Below are positions 34,409 to 43,186 of a stretch of 64,000 nucleotides of DNA, one piece after another (the first letter of the stretch is position 1; the number at the start of each line of letters is the position of its first letter). The stretch lies in assembly GCF_001513785.1 (NCBI RefSeq), contig NZ_LNQS01000010.1:434001-498000 (forward strand), read 5' to 3'. This DNA comes from Rheinheimera sp. EpRS3 (lineage in GTDB: Bacteria > Pseudomonadota > Gammaproteobacteria > Enterobacterales > Alteromonadaceae). Under the pieces are notes generated by a model that was not told the origin of the DNA, searched no databases, and was given only the letters and a program-made list of their open reading frames with translations. The translations under genes and the position numbers were made by a program.

Positions 34409-35773
34409 TTACTTTTTAATTTTTACCGGCCGCAGCCAATCGCCAATATGCCGCTGTTTGGCACGGGCAACCACCAGCTCACCATCTGCCGCATCGCGGG
34501 TGAGCACCGAGCCGGCACCGATTGTGGCATTAACGCCTACCGTAACCGGTGCTACCAAGGCGCTGTTCGAGCCGATAAAGGCGCCGTCTTTAATGGTAGT
34601 GACAAACTTATTCGCACCATCATAGTTACAGGTAATGGTACCGGCACCAACGTTTACCTTGGCACCAATCACAGCGTCACCCAGGTAGGTTAAATGGTTG
34701 GCTTTAGAGCCTTTGCCTAAGGTAGTTTTTTTCATTTCAACAAAGTTACCGACATGGCTGTCGTCCAGCATCACGCTGTCCGGCCGCAGACGGGCATAAG
34801 GACCTACCGAACAATCGCTGCCGACTGTAGCCTTTTCAATCATTGAATTCGGTTTAATTTGTGTGTTATCGCCGATAACACAGTCTTTTAAAATACAGTT
34901 AGCACCAATAGTCACGCCTTTACCCAGCACTACCTTGCCTTCAAAAATCACATTGATGTCGATCATCACATCATTGCCCACCTCAACCGTGCCGCGGATA
35001 TCAAGCCGGGCAGGATCGCGCAGGTTAGCACCTGCTAGCATTAACTCTTCGGCTTTACGCAGCTGATAAGCCCGCTCCAGCGCCGCTAATTGCACACGGT
35101 TATTGGCACCTTCTACTTCCATCGGGTTTTGCGGCTGCGCAGTGGCAATTTCCACACCTTCACTGTGTGCCATAGCGATAACATCGGTTAAGTAATACTC
35201 GCCCTGGGCATTGCTGTTTGATAACCGGCCCAGCCAGCTTTTTAACTGTTTGCCCGGCAGCGCCATAATACCGCTGTTTACCTCAGCTATTTTCAACTGC
35301 TCCGGCGTGGCGTCTTTTTGCTCGACAATGCCGGTTACCTTACCGTTTTGCCGCACTATACGGCCATAACCGGTGGGGTTGGCCAAATTTACCGTTAAAA
35401 TCGCCAGGCCATTGGCCGGTTTTACCGCCAGCAACTGCTGTAAGGTCTCTAAACGGGTAAGTGGTACATCGCCATATAACACCAGTACGGTGTCATCATC
35501 AGCAATATTCGGTATCGCCTGCGCTACTGCATGGCCGGTGCCCAGCTGCTCAGCCTGTAATACCCAATGCAATGGCTGATCGCTAAGGCCCGCCTTTAGC
35601 GCATCGGCACCGTAGCCATATACCAACTGTGGTTTTGCTGAGCCCAGGGCGCGGGCGGTATCAATAACATGCTGCACCATTGGCCGCTCAGCCACTTTAT
35701 GCAGTACTTTGGGTAAATCAGATTTCATCCTTGTACCTTTACCGGCCGCCAGAATCACTACATTTAATGCCAT
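34409..35773 (-). CDS. glmU: Bifunctional UDP-N-acetylglucosamine pyrophosphorylase / glucosamine-1-phosphate N-acetyltransferase
   Basis: This 454-aa enzyme performs the last two steps to UDP-GlcNAc: acetylation of glucosamine-1-phosphate and uridylyl transfer. The N-terminal domain has [18 protein letters not shown] and the C-terminal half is a left-handed beta-helix of hexapeptide repeats with the [11 protein letters not shown] segment. An upstream ATG (35800) is open, but AGGGA about 8 nt before the ATG at 35773 and the MALNVV start give the normal length. In E. coli glmU follows atpC directly; here the lanthipeptide block lies between them. Confidence 0.96.
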   Translation of the reverse strand: MALNVVILAAGKGTRMKSDLPKVLHKVAERPMVQHVIDTARALGSAKPQLVYGYGADALKAGLSDQPLHWVLQAEQLGTGHAVAQAIPNIADDDTVLVLYGDVPLTRLETLQQLLAVKPANGLAILTVNLANPTGYGRIVRQNGKVTGIVEQKDATPEQLKIAEVNSGIMALPGKQLKSWLGRLSNSNAQGEYYLTDVIAMAHSEGVEIATAQPQNPMEVEGANNRVQLAALERAYQLRKAEELMLAGANLRDPARLDIRGTVEVGNDVMIDINVIFEGKVVLGKGVTIGANCILKDCVIGDNTQIKPNSMIEKATVGSDCSVGPYARLRPDSVMLDDSHVGNFVEMKKTTLGKGSKANHLTYLGDAVIGAKVNVGAGTITCNYDGANKFVTTIKDGAFIGSNSALVAPVTVGVNATIGAGSVLTRDAADGELVVARAKQRHIGDWLRPVKIKK

Positions 35774-35951
35774 AAAAGAATCCCTGTAATCATGCTTCAT
35801 CGATAGTGTGGTTATTCTAATAGATAACGCAGCAGATTACAGGGCCAGGGTGAAGTTTTGCTGAATATCCAGATACAGCTCAGTTACTTTACTGTTTGTT
35901 ATACCCGAGGTAATAACTCTCACGCATAAACTAAGGCATTTTAGCGGGGTG

Positions 35952-36302
35952 CTATTCAGCAGTATGCCTTTCACTGATGCTGAATATCTGGTGCTCAGTC
36001 ACTATCGGTAATTCCGCCGTTTCAAGATAAAATCCCAGCTTGATTTCATCTGGCCGCGCTGTAGCATGTGTAATGGAAAACAACCTGCCACTAACCTGAT
36101 AGGTTTCATGTTGCAACAGGTACAAACTGCCAACACTAAACCAGTTAGCATGCTTTTTATCTGCCCAGAAATGCAGCAATGGCTGTTCGCTCTGCATGTC
36201 AGACGGCTGTGGTTCTGCCGCACGGATATAGATGGCATAAGGATACAGTGCAGCCACCGCAACAGCAGACAAAAACAGCCCGATTATCAATAACCGATGC
36301 AT
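35952..36302 (-). CDS. Small membrane-anchored protein, last gene of the lanthipeptide block
   Basis: The 116-aa protein begins with one hydrophobic helix (MHRLLIIGLFLSAVAVAALY), followed by about 90 hydrophilic, beta-rich residues that should lie in the periplasm. I recognise no family. The frame is open further upstream to 36464, inside the adaptor gene, but GGGAGC six nt before the ATG at 36302 decides the start. It follows the HlyD-type adaptor gene by 10 nt and is surely co-transcribed. By position it is a candidate immunity or export-accessory protein, but nothing in the sequence proves that. Confidence 0.7.
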   Translation of the reverse strand: MHRLLIIGLFLSAVAVAALYPYAIYIRAAEPQPSDMQSEQPLLHFWADKKHANWFSVGSLYLLQHETYQVSGRLFSITHATARPDEIKLGFYLETAELPIVTEHQIFSISERHTAE

Positions 36303-36312
36303 ATGTTGCTCC

Positions 36313-37563
36313 CTATAACCTGCCACGCAAGCTGAATAGCGGCTCAAACAGCCAGCTGAGCAGGCTGCGTTGTTCCAGCATAATGTCAGCACTGAGCAGC
36401 ATACCGGCCTGCAACGGCACCTGATCGCCATAAGCGGCGATCTGCTGCTGATCCAGTTGCACATTAACCTGGTATACCGGCTCGGTAAGCGATACCGGCA
36501 TGTCTACTTCATTGGGTAATAAAATGGCTTTTGACTGCTGCACCACTTTACCGCGATACAAGCCGAAGCGTTGATACGGAAAAGCGTCATAACGTAAGCG
36601 GGCCTCCTGGCCGGGTTGAATAAAACCAAAAGCACGGGTTGGCACCAGCAACACGGCGTACAGATTGCTATTCTCAGGCAAAATGGTCAGCATCGATTTG
36701 CCGGCCTGCGCCATGCCGCCGGCCTGAGCCACTAAATTGGTGATCCGCCCGGCAACCGGAGCTGTCACTAATATTTCACCGCGCGCTGACAGTTCCGAGT
36801 GCTGTTGCGATAAACGCGCCAGTTCGGTTGCCAACTGAGCTTTCTGCTGCTCATGCTCCCGCGGTAATGCGGCAAGCTGTGACTTTAGCTGAATTAGCTG
36901 CCCCTGCTGCTGCTGATAGTTAATCAATAACTCCGTACGCTGCTGCTGCATGCTGAGCAACAGTTCCCGCTGATTATTAAGCTCTGTGGCGGAAATATGT
37001 CCTTCGCGGTGCAAAGTTTCAATATCAGCTAACCGCTGCTTATTCAACAACTCCCGCTGTTGCATCAGTTGCTGCTGTGAACGGATTTCGGTTAGTTGCG
37101 ACAGCAGATTATCAATACGGTCCTGCAAAGTTTGATGTTGCTGGATATACAGTAACTGGTACTCATCCAGCCTGAGCTGCAAAGTCTGCTGTTGTTGCTC
37201 CAGTGACAACAAAAGCTGGCCGCTTAAGTTACTCCCGTGCGCCAGATATTCTTCTGATGAAATCAGTGCCAGTTTCTGGCCTGCACTAACACTGTCCCCA
37301 TCAGCAACAAATAATTCAACGATAGTGCCGGAACGCTGTGGCGCCACGCGCGCCAGCCCCAGATCAGGTTTTAAATACCCAACTACCGTTTCCTTGCGGT
37401 TAAAAGAGGCCTGACTGAGAAATAATACAGCCATGACCACCACCAATAACAAAATACCGACCAGCACAGACACTTTAATAGGTTGTGCAATCACCACACT
37501 CCCATCAAGCTTAACTCCTTGATGTTGTACTGCTTCAGCCCTGAATAAACTATCGGAACTCAT
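36313..37563 (-). CDS. HlyD/CvaA-type secretion adaptor
   Basis: The 416-aa membrane fusion protein has a cytoplasmic N-terminus, one membrane helix (about residues 30-52), a long Gln/Leu-rich coiled-coil (about 110-255) between two lipoyl halves, and a beta-barrel C-terminus with TEPVYQVNVQL. It resembles the adaptors that pair with C39-peptidase ABC exporters of microcins (CvaA with CvaB). It should link the exporter at 40880 to a TolC-type channel encoded elsewhere. It lies 60 nt after the lanthionine synthetase gene. Confidence 0.88.
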   Translation of the reverse strand: MSSDSLFRAEAVQHQGVKLDGSVVIAQPIKVSVLVGILLLVVVMAVLFLSQASFNRKETVVGYLKPDLGLARVAPQRSGTIVELFVADGDSVSAGQKLALISSEEYLAHGSNLSGQLLLSLEQQQQTLQLRLDEYQLLYIQQHQTLQDRIDNLLSQLTEIRSQQQLMQQRELLNKQRLADIETLHREGHISATELNNQRELLLSMQQQRTELLINYQQQQGQLIQLKSQLAALPREHEQQKAQLATELARLSQQHSELSARGEILVTAPVAGRITNLVAQAGGMAQAGKSMLTILPENSNLYAVLLVPTRAFGFIQPGQEARLRYDAFPYQRFGLYRGKVVQQSKAILLPNEVDMPVSLTEPVYQVNVQLDQQQIAAYGDQVPLQAGMLLSADIMLEQRSLLSWLFEPLFSLRGRL

Positions 37564-37623
37564 GATATTTCCCGCCCCGTGCCTGACATTACCTGTAGTA
37601 AATTTGGTCTTACTGCATAACTG

Positions 37624-40353
37624 TCATACATAACACTGTGCCTGTTGATGACCAGACGAAGACACATCAAACTGAGGGCTTCTGGCCAGATAATCCCAAA
37701 TCAGCTGATCGGACATGAAATTGAAGTTTTCCCCCCCTAACACTAAACGTTGTAAAAACAAGGCGCTACCAGCAGACCCATCAGCATAATCTACATTAAC
37801 CTTAGTCCGGTTGTTTGCCGGAAAACACATACCTTCGCTACGTTCAATTACAAAAATTTTTAACGCGGTAGCAGCCTGACAGGCTAAATGGTAATAACTC
37901 TGATCATTGAGGAATTCATAAGCATCCAGCAGATAGTTGCCCAGCCCGGACACACCGCTGAATAAACCCGAATTAATAGTGTACTTTGACGAAACAGACG
38001 TTTTAATAGCATGGATAAAATCCAGATACTGACTCTCAGCAGTTATCGCATAATAACGCAACACAACACTGGCAACCCCGGCAGTGCCATAACCAAGATA
38101 GGGATAAAGAATCGAAACGTTGCTTCGCTTAGGAAAGCCATAAGAGCCGTTGGTATCTTTACCAAAGTTAAGGTCAGCCTGTAAGGCCTTTTTACCGGCT
38201 TCCAGATACTGTTTGTCCACCGTAGCGCAGTACAGATACAATAAAAACAACGCTATACCGCTGCCGCCTTCCCACAAACCAACACCGATACCAGCTGGCT
38301 GATCATGATTTTCCCAGTACAGCGCGCCGTCACGTTCTGTTGCCTGCAATAACAACACAGCCGCTATTTTTTTTGCTGCGGCTAAATCATCAGCCAACCC
38401 GACTTTGTGCCAACGGCGTAACAGCGTATAGCCATACCCTGCCGCACCATAGCCCAACGACATATTGCTATATAACTGACGATTAGTAGCAGTTTGCCGC
38501 AGCATCCTGCCTGCAAGTTTTTCAGAACCCAGCTCTTGCAATACCCAGGCATAACCGGCAGTTCCGTTTAACAAACCGGGTAAGGCATCACCACAAGATG
38601 CTGCTTTGTGTTCTAGCCAGTTCAGCATTTCAGCAGGTATTTGTCCGGCCAATCTGTTCCAGGCATAAGCCACGCCAGCGACGCCGTGGTCTACCGCTAT
38701 TGCTTGCTGAAACTCAGGACCAAATGGCAATACACGTTCATGGCGATCTAGTTGCAAATAATGCGTATTGTATTTCAGTACTCCATTGATAATCTGCTCG
38801 GCACTCTCCTTTAAATGCTGAAAGCTAATATCGGTTTTCAACACCAATGCGTGCATCTGACTAACATCTATCTGCTGCAGCATTTCAATACAAATGTCCA
38901 AGCTTGGTATCGGATCTTGCAGTAAATAAGTGATGCACTTCAGATAAGCGTCTGGCAGACCAAAATCCTGCTGTAACTCACGGAAAAATACTTGCGCATA
39001 ATCTGCTTTAAGATTCAGCATAGTGCTGCTGGGCATAAACATCGCCACCAGCACACACCCCATAGCGTAATAGTCGTCACAGTAATCAACACAATCCCGG
39101 CTCAGGCGATCGGCTTTAGCAAAACCTGGGGTGTAAAAATTGACATCTTTATCGATACCCGGCTCGCAGGCGCCTTCGAAATCAATCAATTTAACGACCA
39201 GCGTGTCTGGTTCAATCATAATATTATTTAATGACAAATCGCCAAAAATAACCTGCTTTGAATGCAACAACTGCAACGCTTTGATACAGTTAATAGCGAT
39301 GGTAATAGTATTTTTAACCCAAAGTTGCAACTGCTCTGTACTGGATTGCGCATGCACAATCTTACTTTGCTGCACTTGATAACTACGCAATGTCTGTCCG
39401 GCAACAATCTGTTGCGCCAAATACATATGCTGCCATTCCTGAAAGTAGCCGTAGGATTTTGGTGCTATGTCTAAGTCTTTGAGCTTAGTAAGTATTCGGT
39501 GTTCTTTCTCCAGCCTAACAATACAGTCAACTCCTGAGTCAAAGCCCACATATGGGCGGGCCTCTTTAATAATAACTTCTTCACCACTGTGGATATCTTC
39601 AGCAAAATACACACCACCTGCATTAGAAAATTTAATCACAGACTTGATATCGTAACGGCCATCAAAAGCAGTAGTTGCTGTAACCTGATCAGAAAGAGTT
39701 GTGTCATCTTCAGTATCAATCTCAGTAGCAGGTGCCACAAACTCATCGGTTACAAAATCAGGTAAGACAAAACAGGCATCACGCTTATCTTCGGTATAGC
39801 AAAACTCACTGTCTATAATGCATGCTGTTGTTTGATTAAAGTTATCTTTTTGCTCAAAACTTTTAAAACCACCGTAACGATAGAACAGTACAGCTGCGTC
39901 TTTATAAGGCCTATCCGACAGAATATATGGCCCTTCTTCGTTTTTAAGTTCTTGGTATAAAGCCTCTATCAGCCGAATATAAATGGCTTTGTCAGTAGGA
40001 TAAATGGTAATAAATTTTCCGGACGCAGAACGGGTGCAGTTTTTCCCCAGCAGCGTTTTTAACACTCTGCCGTCTGTAGCGAATTTAAACTCTACCTGGT
40101 GCTCAATACATAACGGCACCACTTTTTCTAAAGTCCGATACTCATTACCCCAGCGGCTGGAGACATGAATTTTCCAGCCTTGCACAGGTTTAGTGGCAGC
40201 GCTGTCTGGTGATATGGCGTAGGTCCAGAAGTAGTCTTGCCTTAAACGCCAAGTTAACGGAATAATATTACTGACGAAGTCAAAGTACTCTGAATTAGGC
40301 TGCCGCCATTCAAATGGTATATAAAAATCCGGATGCGCATTTAAATCTCTCAT
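37624..40353 (-). CDS. Three-domain lanthionine synthetase, LanKC (class III) architecture
   Basis: The 909-aa enzyme has three parts. Residues about 1-220 form the phosphothreonine/phosphoserine lyase-like region, with GWKIHV at 59-64 and YKDAAVLFYRYGGF at 150-163. Residues about 232-510 form a protein kinase: lysine K263 in VIIKEARPY, catalytic loop GDLSLNNIMI (D372, N377), and LIDFEGACE (D391). Residues about 545-905 form a LanC-like toroid with GxxG repeats (GVAGVAYA, GYGAAGYGY, GYGTAGV). Where LanC enzymes have Cys and Cys-His zinc ligands, this one reads WEGGSG and LFSGVSG, so zinc binding is not expected; that distinguishes class III from class IV. It should phosphorylate and eliminate Ser/Thr in the precursor, then close (methyl)lanthionine or labionin rings. 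Confidence 0.88.
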   Translation of the reverse strand: MRDLNAHPDFYIPFEWRQPNSEYFDFVSNIIPLTWRLRQDYFWTYAISPDSAATKPVQGWKIHVSSRWGNEYRTLEKVVPLCIEHQVEFKFATDGRVLKTLLGKNCTRSASGKFITIYPTDKAIYIRLIEALYQELKNEEGPYILSDRPYKDAAVLFYRYGGFKSFEQKDNFNQTTACIIDSEFCYTEDKRDACFVLPDFVTDEFVAPATEIDTEDDTTLSDQVTATTAFDGRYDIKSVIKFSNAGGVYFAEDIHSGEEVIIKEARPYVGFDSGVDCIVRLEKEHRILTKLKDLDIAPKSYGYFQEWQHMYLAQQIVAGQTLRSYQVQQSKIVHAQSSTEQLQLWVKNTITIAINCIKALQLLHSKQVIFGDLSLNNIMIEPDTLVVKLIDFEGACEPGIDKDVNFYTPGFAKADRLSRDCVDYCDDYYAMGCVLVAMFMPSSTMLNLKADYAQVFFRELQQDFGLPDAYLKCITYLLQDPIPSLDICIEMLQQIDVSQMHALVLKTDISFQHLKESAEQIINGVLKYNTHYLQLDRHERVLPFGPEFQQAIAVDHGVAGVAYAWNRLAGQIPAEMLNWLEHKAASCGDALPGLLNGTAGYAWVLQELGSEKLAGRMLRQTATNRQLYSNMSLGYGAAGYGYTLLRRWHKVGLADDLAAAKKIAAVLLLQATERDGALYWENHDQPAGIGVGLWEGGSGIALFLLYLYCATVDKQYLEAGKKALQADLNFGKDTNGSYGFPKRSNVSILYPYLGYGTAGVASVVLRYYAITAESQYLDFIHAIKTSVSSKYTINSGLFSGVSGLGNYLLDAYEFLNDQSYYHLACQAATALKIFVIERSEGMCFPANNRTKVNVDYADGSAGSALFLQRLVLGGENFNFMSDQLIWDYLARSPQFDVSSSGHQQAQCYV

Positions 40354-40443
40354 AAAAACCTCAGCCTTATTAATTAATATAAAGCTATAACAATAATTAA
40401 AAATTATTAAGCTGTAATTTATGACAGGTTTATATTAATAAAT

Positions 40444-40473
40444 AAAAAATCGGGCTGAAAGCCCGATTTTTTT
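40444..40473 (-). terminator. Terminator between precursor gene and synthetase gene
   Basis: AAAAAATCGGGC-tgaaa-GCCCGATTTTTTT is a strong hairpin with runs on both sides. On the minus strand it follows the precursor gene and precedes the synthetase, so it may limit read-through and keep precursor mRNA in excess. Confidence 0.85.
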
Positions 40474-40491
40474 CATTCTAAATAATGAAAG

Positions 40492-40689
40492 TTATGCCTT
40501 TGAAATAACACCATCACGTACACAACCATCACTCATTGTGCTCCACTCGTCACCGCCAACAGTGTTACAGCCACGGCTCATCGTGCTCCAGTCCAGCGGA
40601 GCAACCTGGTCTTGTAAACGACCACCTGACACTTGAGCCAGCTGCTGAAGATTCAATACTTTATCTTTGCTTAATTCTTGTTTTTTCAT
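40492..40689 (-). CDS. Lanthipeptide precursor with double-glycine leader and tandem WSTMSxGC motifs
   Basis: The 65-aa peptide has a 23-residue leader ending LQQLAQVSGG, a classic double-glycine site for C39 peptidases. The leader also holds VLNLQQL, similar to the LxLQ motif recognised by class III synthetases. The 42-residue core carries DWSTMSRGC and EWSTMSDGC, 15 residues apart; each contains S-x-x-S-x-x-C, the labionin/lanthionine pattern of class III peptides. The core's only two cysteines are in these motifs. The two copies differ at synonymous positions, which suggests selection on the peptide. The start at 40689 has AAGGA at 7 nt; an ATG two codons upstream (40695) is too close to it. 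Own promoter and terminator. Confidence 0.88.
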   Translation of the reverse strand: MKKQELSKDKVLNLQQLAQVSGGRLQDQVAPLDWSTMSRGCNTVGGDEWSTMSDGCVRDGVISKA

Positions 40690-40715
40690 TTTCATTTCCT
40701 TAAATTTTGATTAAA

Positions 40716-40743
40716 ATATCAGCTATTAATTTGTTAGTATCAA
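40716..40743 (-). promoter_or_regulatory. Candidate promoter of the precursor gene
   Basis: On the minus strand TTGATA (40738-40743) and TGATAT (40716-40721) are 16 bp apart, ending 26 nt before the start codon. The 9-mer TAGTATCAA overlapping the -35 (40735-40743) is repeated at 40772-40780, 37 bp upstream, as a possible regulator site. Confidence 0.5.
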
Positions 40744-40830
40744 GCTGTTCCGCCAACCAACGATTCAATAATAGTATCAATATAAATATAAACAACCTGT
40801 AATATATTACAGCATAGCTGAAATTTTCAT

Positions 40831-40855
40831 AAAAAAAGCGGGCACAATGCCCGCT
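40831..40855 (-). terminator. Terminator downstream of the exporter gene
   Basis: AGCGGGC-acaat-GCCCGCT is a 7-bp stem; on the minus strand it is followed by a T-run (A-run at 40831-40837). It ends the exporter transcript ahead of the precursor gene promoter. Confidence 0.85.
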
Positions 40856-40879
40856 GTAATAACTATTAAATATATTGTT

Positions 40880-42973
40880 TCATGCAATTTTCTGTAACAT
40901 ATCTCTTCGATACTGCTCAGTGATTTCTACCAACTTACCATTGCACAGCAACAACACTCTATCAGCACTTTGTATCGTTTCTGGCCGGTGTGCAATTATG
41001 ATTCGGGTAATATTAAGCGTTTTAACAGCGTCGTTTACATGGCTCTCTAACTGAATATCTAAACTGCTGGTAGCCTCATCCAAAAACAGAATTTTTGGTT
41101 TTTTATACAAAGCTCTGGCCAGATGTAATCGCTGGCGCTGGCCGCCCGACAATGAGCTCCCCATATCTCCAATTAAAGCATTGTAGCCCATCGGCATAGC
41201 AATAATGTCATGATGGATACCTGCCAGAGTTGCACATTCTGTAACTCTGTTCAGATCCATTTCTGGATCAAAAAAGGCTATGTTCTCAGCCAGAGTGCCA
41301 GACATCAACTGGTCATGCTGCATCACTGCAGCTACCTGCCGTCGGTAATGCCCCAGCCCTAGATGCCGGATATCAGTGTTATCAACCAGTATCTTGCCAC
41401 TGTCGGCAGGTAAGAGCCCAAGCATCAATTTAGCCAGTGTCGTTTTCCCTGAACCAGATGGGCCTATAATGGCGACACTTTCGCCAGCAGTAATGCTAAA
41501 ACTAACTGTATCAAATAACAGCGGATCAGTTGCTGAATAGCGGTATGCCAGTTGTTGTACTGTTATCTCACCAGAAATCTCACGATAAAGGCCAGCTGCA
41601 TCATCTTGCTCTTTCTCAGTTAGTGCAATATCTGACAACCGCTCAAGATGAAGGCGTGTCATGTAAAGTAGTACCAGTTTGTCAATCAGTGCAGCCATTC
41701 TCTCCGTAAACTGGGTTTTGTAAGTGAGGAACGCAAATAACATACCCACACTTAATAGGCCATCCATCACAGCATAAGCCGCAAGAAAGATAACGACAGT
41801 GTTCTCGATACCAAACAACAACTGATTAATCGTCTGGTAAGAAATTTGCCACCTGCCTAGCAAAAAGTTTTGGTTAACTGCGTCTGAATATCTGTTTTGC
41901 CAAATATTTAACCTTTGGCTTTGCTGACCAAACAGCTTAATGCTCTGCATACCACGTACAGTTTCCATAAAGTTAGACTGTTCGGTCGCTGTTGCCATAA
42001 TACTGGCCTCGGTGCGGTCACGCATTGGCCGGTATAATACCCAACGCAATAAGCCATACAACAGCACTGTGCCAAGCACTACAGTGGCCAGTTTAGGGCT
42101 GTAGATATACATCATCACCAGCACACAGCTGGCCATAATGCCGTCAATCAGCCCTTCAACCAGACTGTTGGTCAGCAACTCTCTCACCTTGTTCAGAGAG
42201 CTAAAACGCGACACAATGTCGCCGATATGGCGTTTCTCAAAATAACTTAGCGGCAAGTGCACCAGATGCCGGAACAAATTGGTAGCCATCTGCAGGTTCA
42301 TCGTGGAGCCCAGATACAAAATCACCCAGCCTCTTAATGTCTGGGTTAATACTTTAACTAACATTAGTAAACCAAAGCCCAGCGCCAGCACCAGCATCAG
42401 CGACTGATCTGCACTGATCAGCACGTCGTCAACCACCAGTTGGATATAGTAAGGCGATGCCAGTACAAACAACTGTAATAGTAGCGATAAGACAAAAATC
42501 TTTAGCAGCGACGGCAGTAAACCCTCAATACGGCTCCAGAATGCTGTCAGCCCAAGCTGGACACGTTCATCACGTTTGCGAAAACTTTGTGTAGGAGTTA
42601 ACTCCAGGGCAATACCGCTAAAACAATCTGATACTTCAGCCCTAGCTACTTTACGTTCACCCACAGCTGGGTCCAAAATAACGATATAGCGCTTACTGAC
42701 TTTTTTCAGCACCACAAAATGATTCATATTCCAATGTAAAATACACGGCAATTGCAACTGGGCAAGCTCATCCAGGTCAACCCTTAGTGCCCTTCCCGCC
42801 AGCGACAACTGATCAGCCAATTGGATAAGATGCTGTAAGTTAGTGCCCTTCAGTGAAACCGAGTAACGATTCCGCAAGGTGCCAAGATCAAGTTGATGTC
42901 CATGATTACTTGCTATCATGGCTATACACGCTAATCCGCACTCGGCTGATTCCGACTGATAAATGAATTGCAT
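40880..42973 (-). CDS. C39-peptidase ABC exporter (bacteriocin/lanthipeptide type)
   Basis: The protein of about 697 aa has an N-terminal C39 peptidase domain with YQSESAECGLAC (catalytic Cys12), His85 in NHFVVL and Asp101 in LDPAVG. It should cut the precursor after its double glycine. A six-helix ABC membrane domain and an ATPase domain follow (GPSGSGKTT, LSGGQRQR, ILFLDEATSSLD). The frame is open to a TTG at 43021 that overlaps the preceding small gene, but the ATG at 42973 has GGGG at 6 nt and places the Cys where it normally is. With the HlyD adaptor it forms a type I export system, rare for class III lanthipeptides. Confidence 0.92.
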   Translation of the reverse strand: MQFIYQSESAECGLACIAMIASNHGHQLDLGTLRNRYSVSLKGTNLQHLIQLADQLSLAGRALRVDLDELAQLQLPCILHWNMNHFVVLKKVSKRYIVILDPAVGERKVARAEVSDCFSGIALELTPTQSFRKRDERVQLGLTAFWSRIEGLLPSLLKIFVLSLLLQLFVLASPYYIQLVVDDVLISADQSLMLVLALGFGLLMLVKVLTQTLRGWVILYLGSTMNLQMATNLFRHLVHLPLSYFEKRHIGDIVSRFSSLNKVRELLTNSLVEGLIDGIMASCVLVMMYIYSPKLATVVLGTVLLYGLLRWVLYRPMRDRTEASIMATATEQSNFMETVRGMQSIKLFGQQSQRLNIWQNRYSDAVNQNFLLGRWQISYQTINQLLFGIENTVVIFLAAYAVMDGLLSVGMLFAFLTYKTQFTERMAALIDKLVLLYMTRLHLERLSDIALTEKEQDDAAGLYREISGEITVQQLAYRYSATDPLLFDTVSFSITAGESVAIIGPSGSGKTTLAKLMLGLLPADSGKILVDNTDIRHLGLGHYRRQVAAVMQHDQLMSGTLAENIAFFDPEMDLNRVTECATLAGIHHDIIAMPMGYNALIGDMGSSLSGGQRQRLHLARALYKKPKILFLDEATSSLDIQLESHVNDAVKTLNITRIIIAHRPETIQSADRVLLLCNGKLVEITEQYRRDMLQKIA

Positions 42974-43007
42974 CTTTTGCCCCACTGTATTTTCTAAATT
43001 GCTCAGG

Positions 43008-43163
43008 TTAGCTTGCGGCAAGAATGGGTATGGCTACTGATGCGCTAGCTGATGTTTCAGTGCCAGATTTGACCGAGCTAAGGTTCTCCACCAGTTGGCT
43101 CAATCGCTGTAGGCTAATAAACTCTGGCGCAGGTAAAGCAGATTTTGGTTTAGCGACTTGCAT
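43008..43163 (-). CDS. Small peptide, candidate second (Cys-free) precursor
   Basis: The 51-aa peptide has a leader-like N-terminal part with FISLQRLSQL, close to the VLNLQQLAQV of the main precursor and to the LxLQ motif of class III leaders. It ends in a Ser/Thr/Ala-rich segment (TETSASASVAIPILAAS) without cysteine. GGAAGG lies 7 nt before the ATG at 43163; a TTG nine codons upstream is open but unlikely. It starts 23 nt after the LuxR-type gene and ends just before the exporter. It could be a substrate that is dehydrated without ring closure, or a leader-like regulator. It has no canonical GG site (reads VKSG). Confidence 0.65.
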   Translation of the reverse strand: MQVAKPKSALPAPEFISLQRLSQLVENLSSVKSGTETSASASVAIPILAAS

Positions 43164-43186
43164 AAGGTTACCTTCCAACTGGCGAT

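Noticed and set aside
36303-36464. N-terminal extension of the small membrane protein into the adaptor gene
   Set aside because: The extension is Cys/Arg-rich out-of-frame adaptor sequence. A good ribosome binding site precedes the ATG at 36302.
37624-40353. Class IV (LanL) or class II (LanM) synthetase
   Set aside because: The kinase domain excludes class II, and the LanC-like domain lacks the Cys/Cys-His zinc ligands of class IV.
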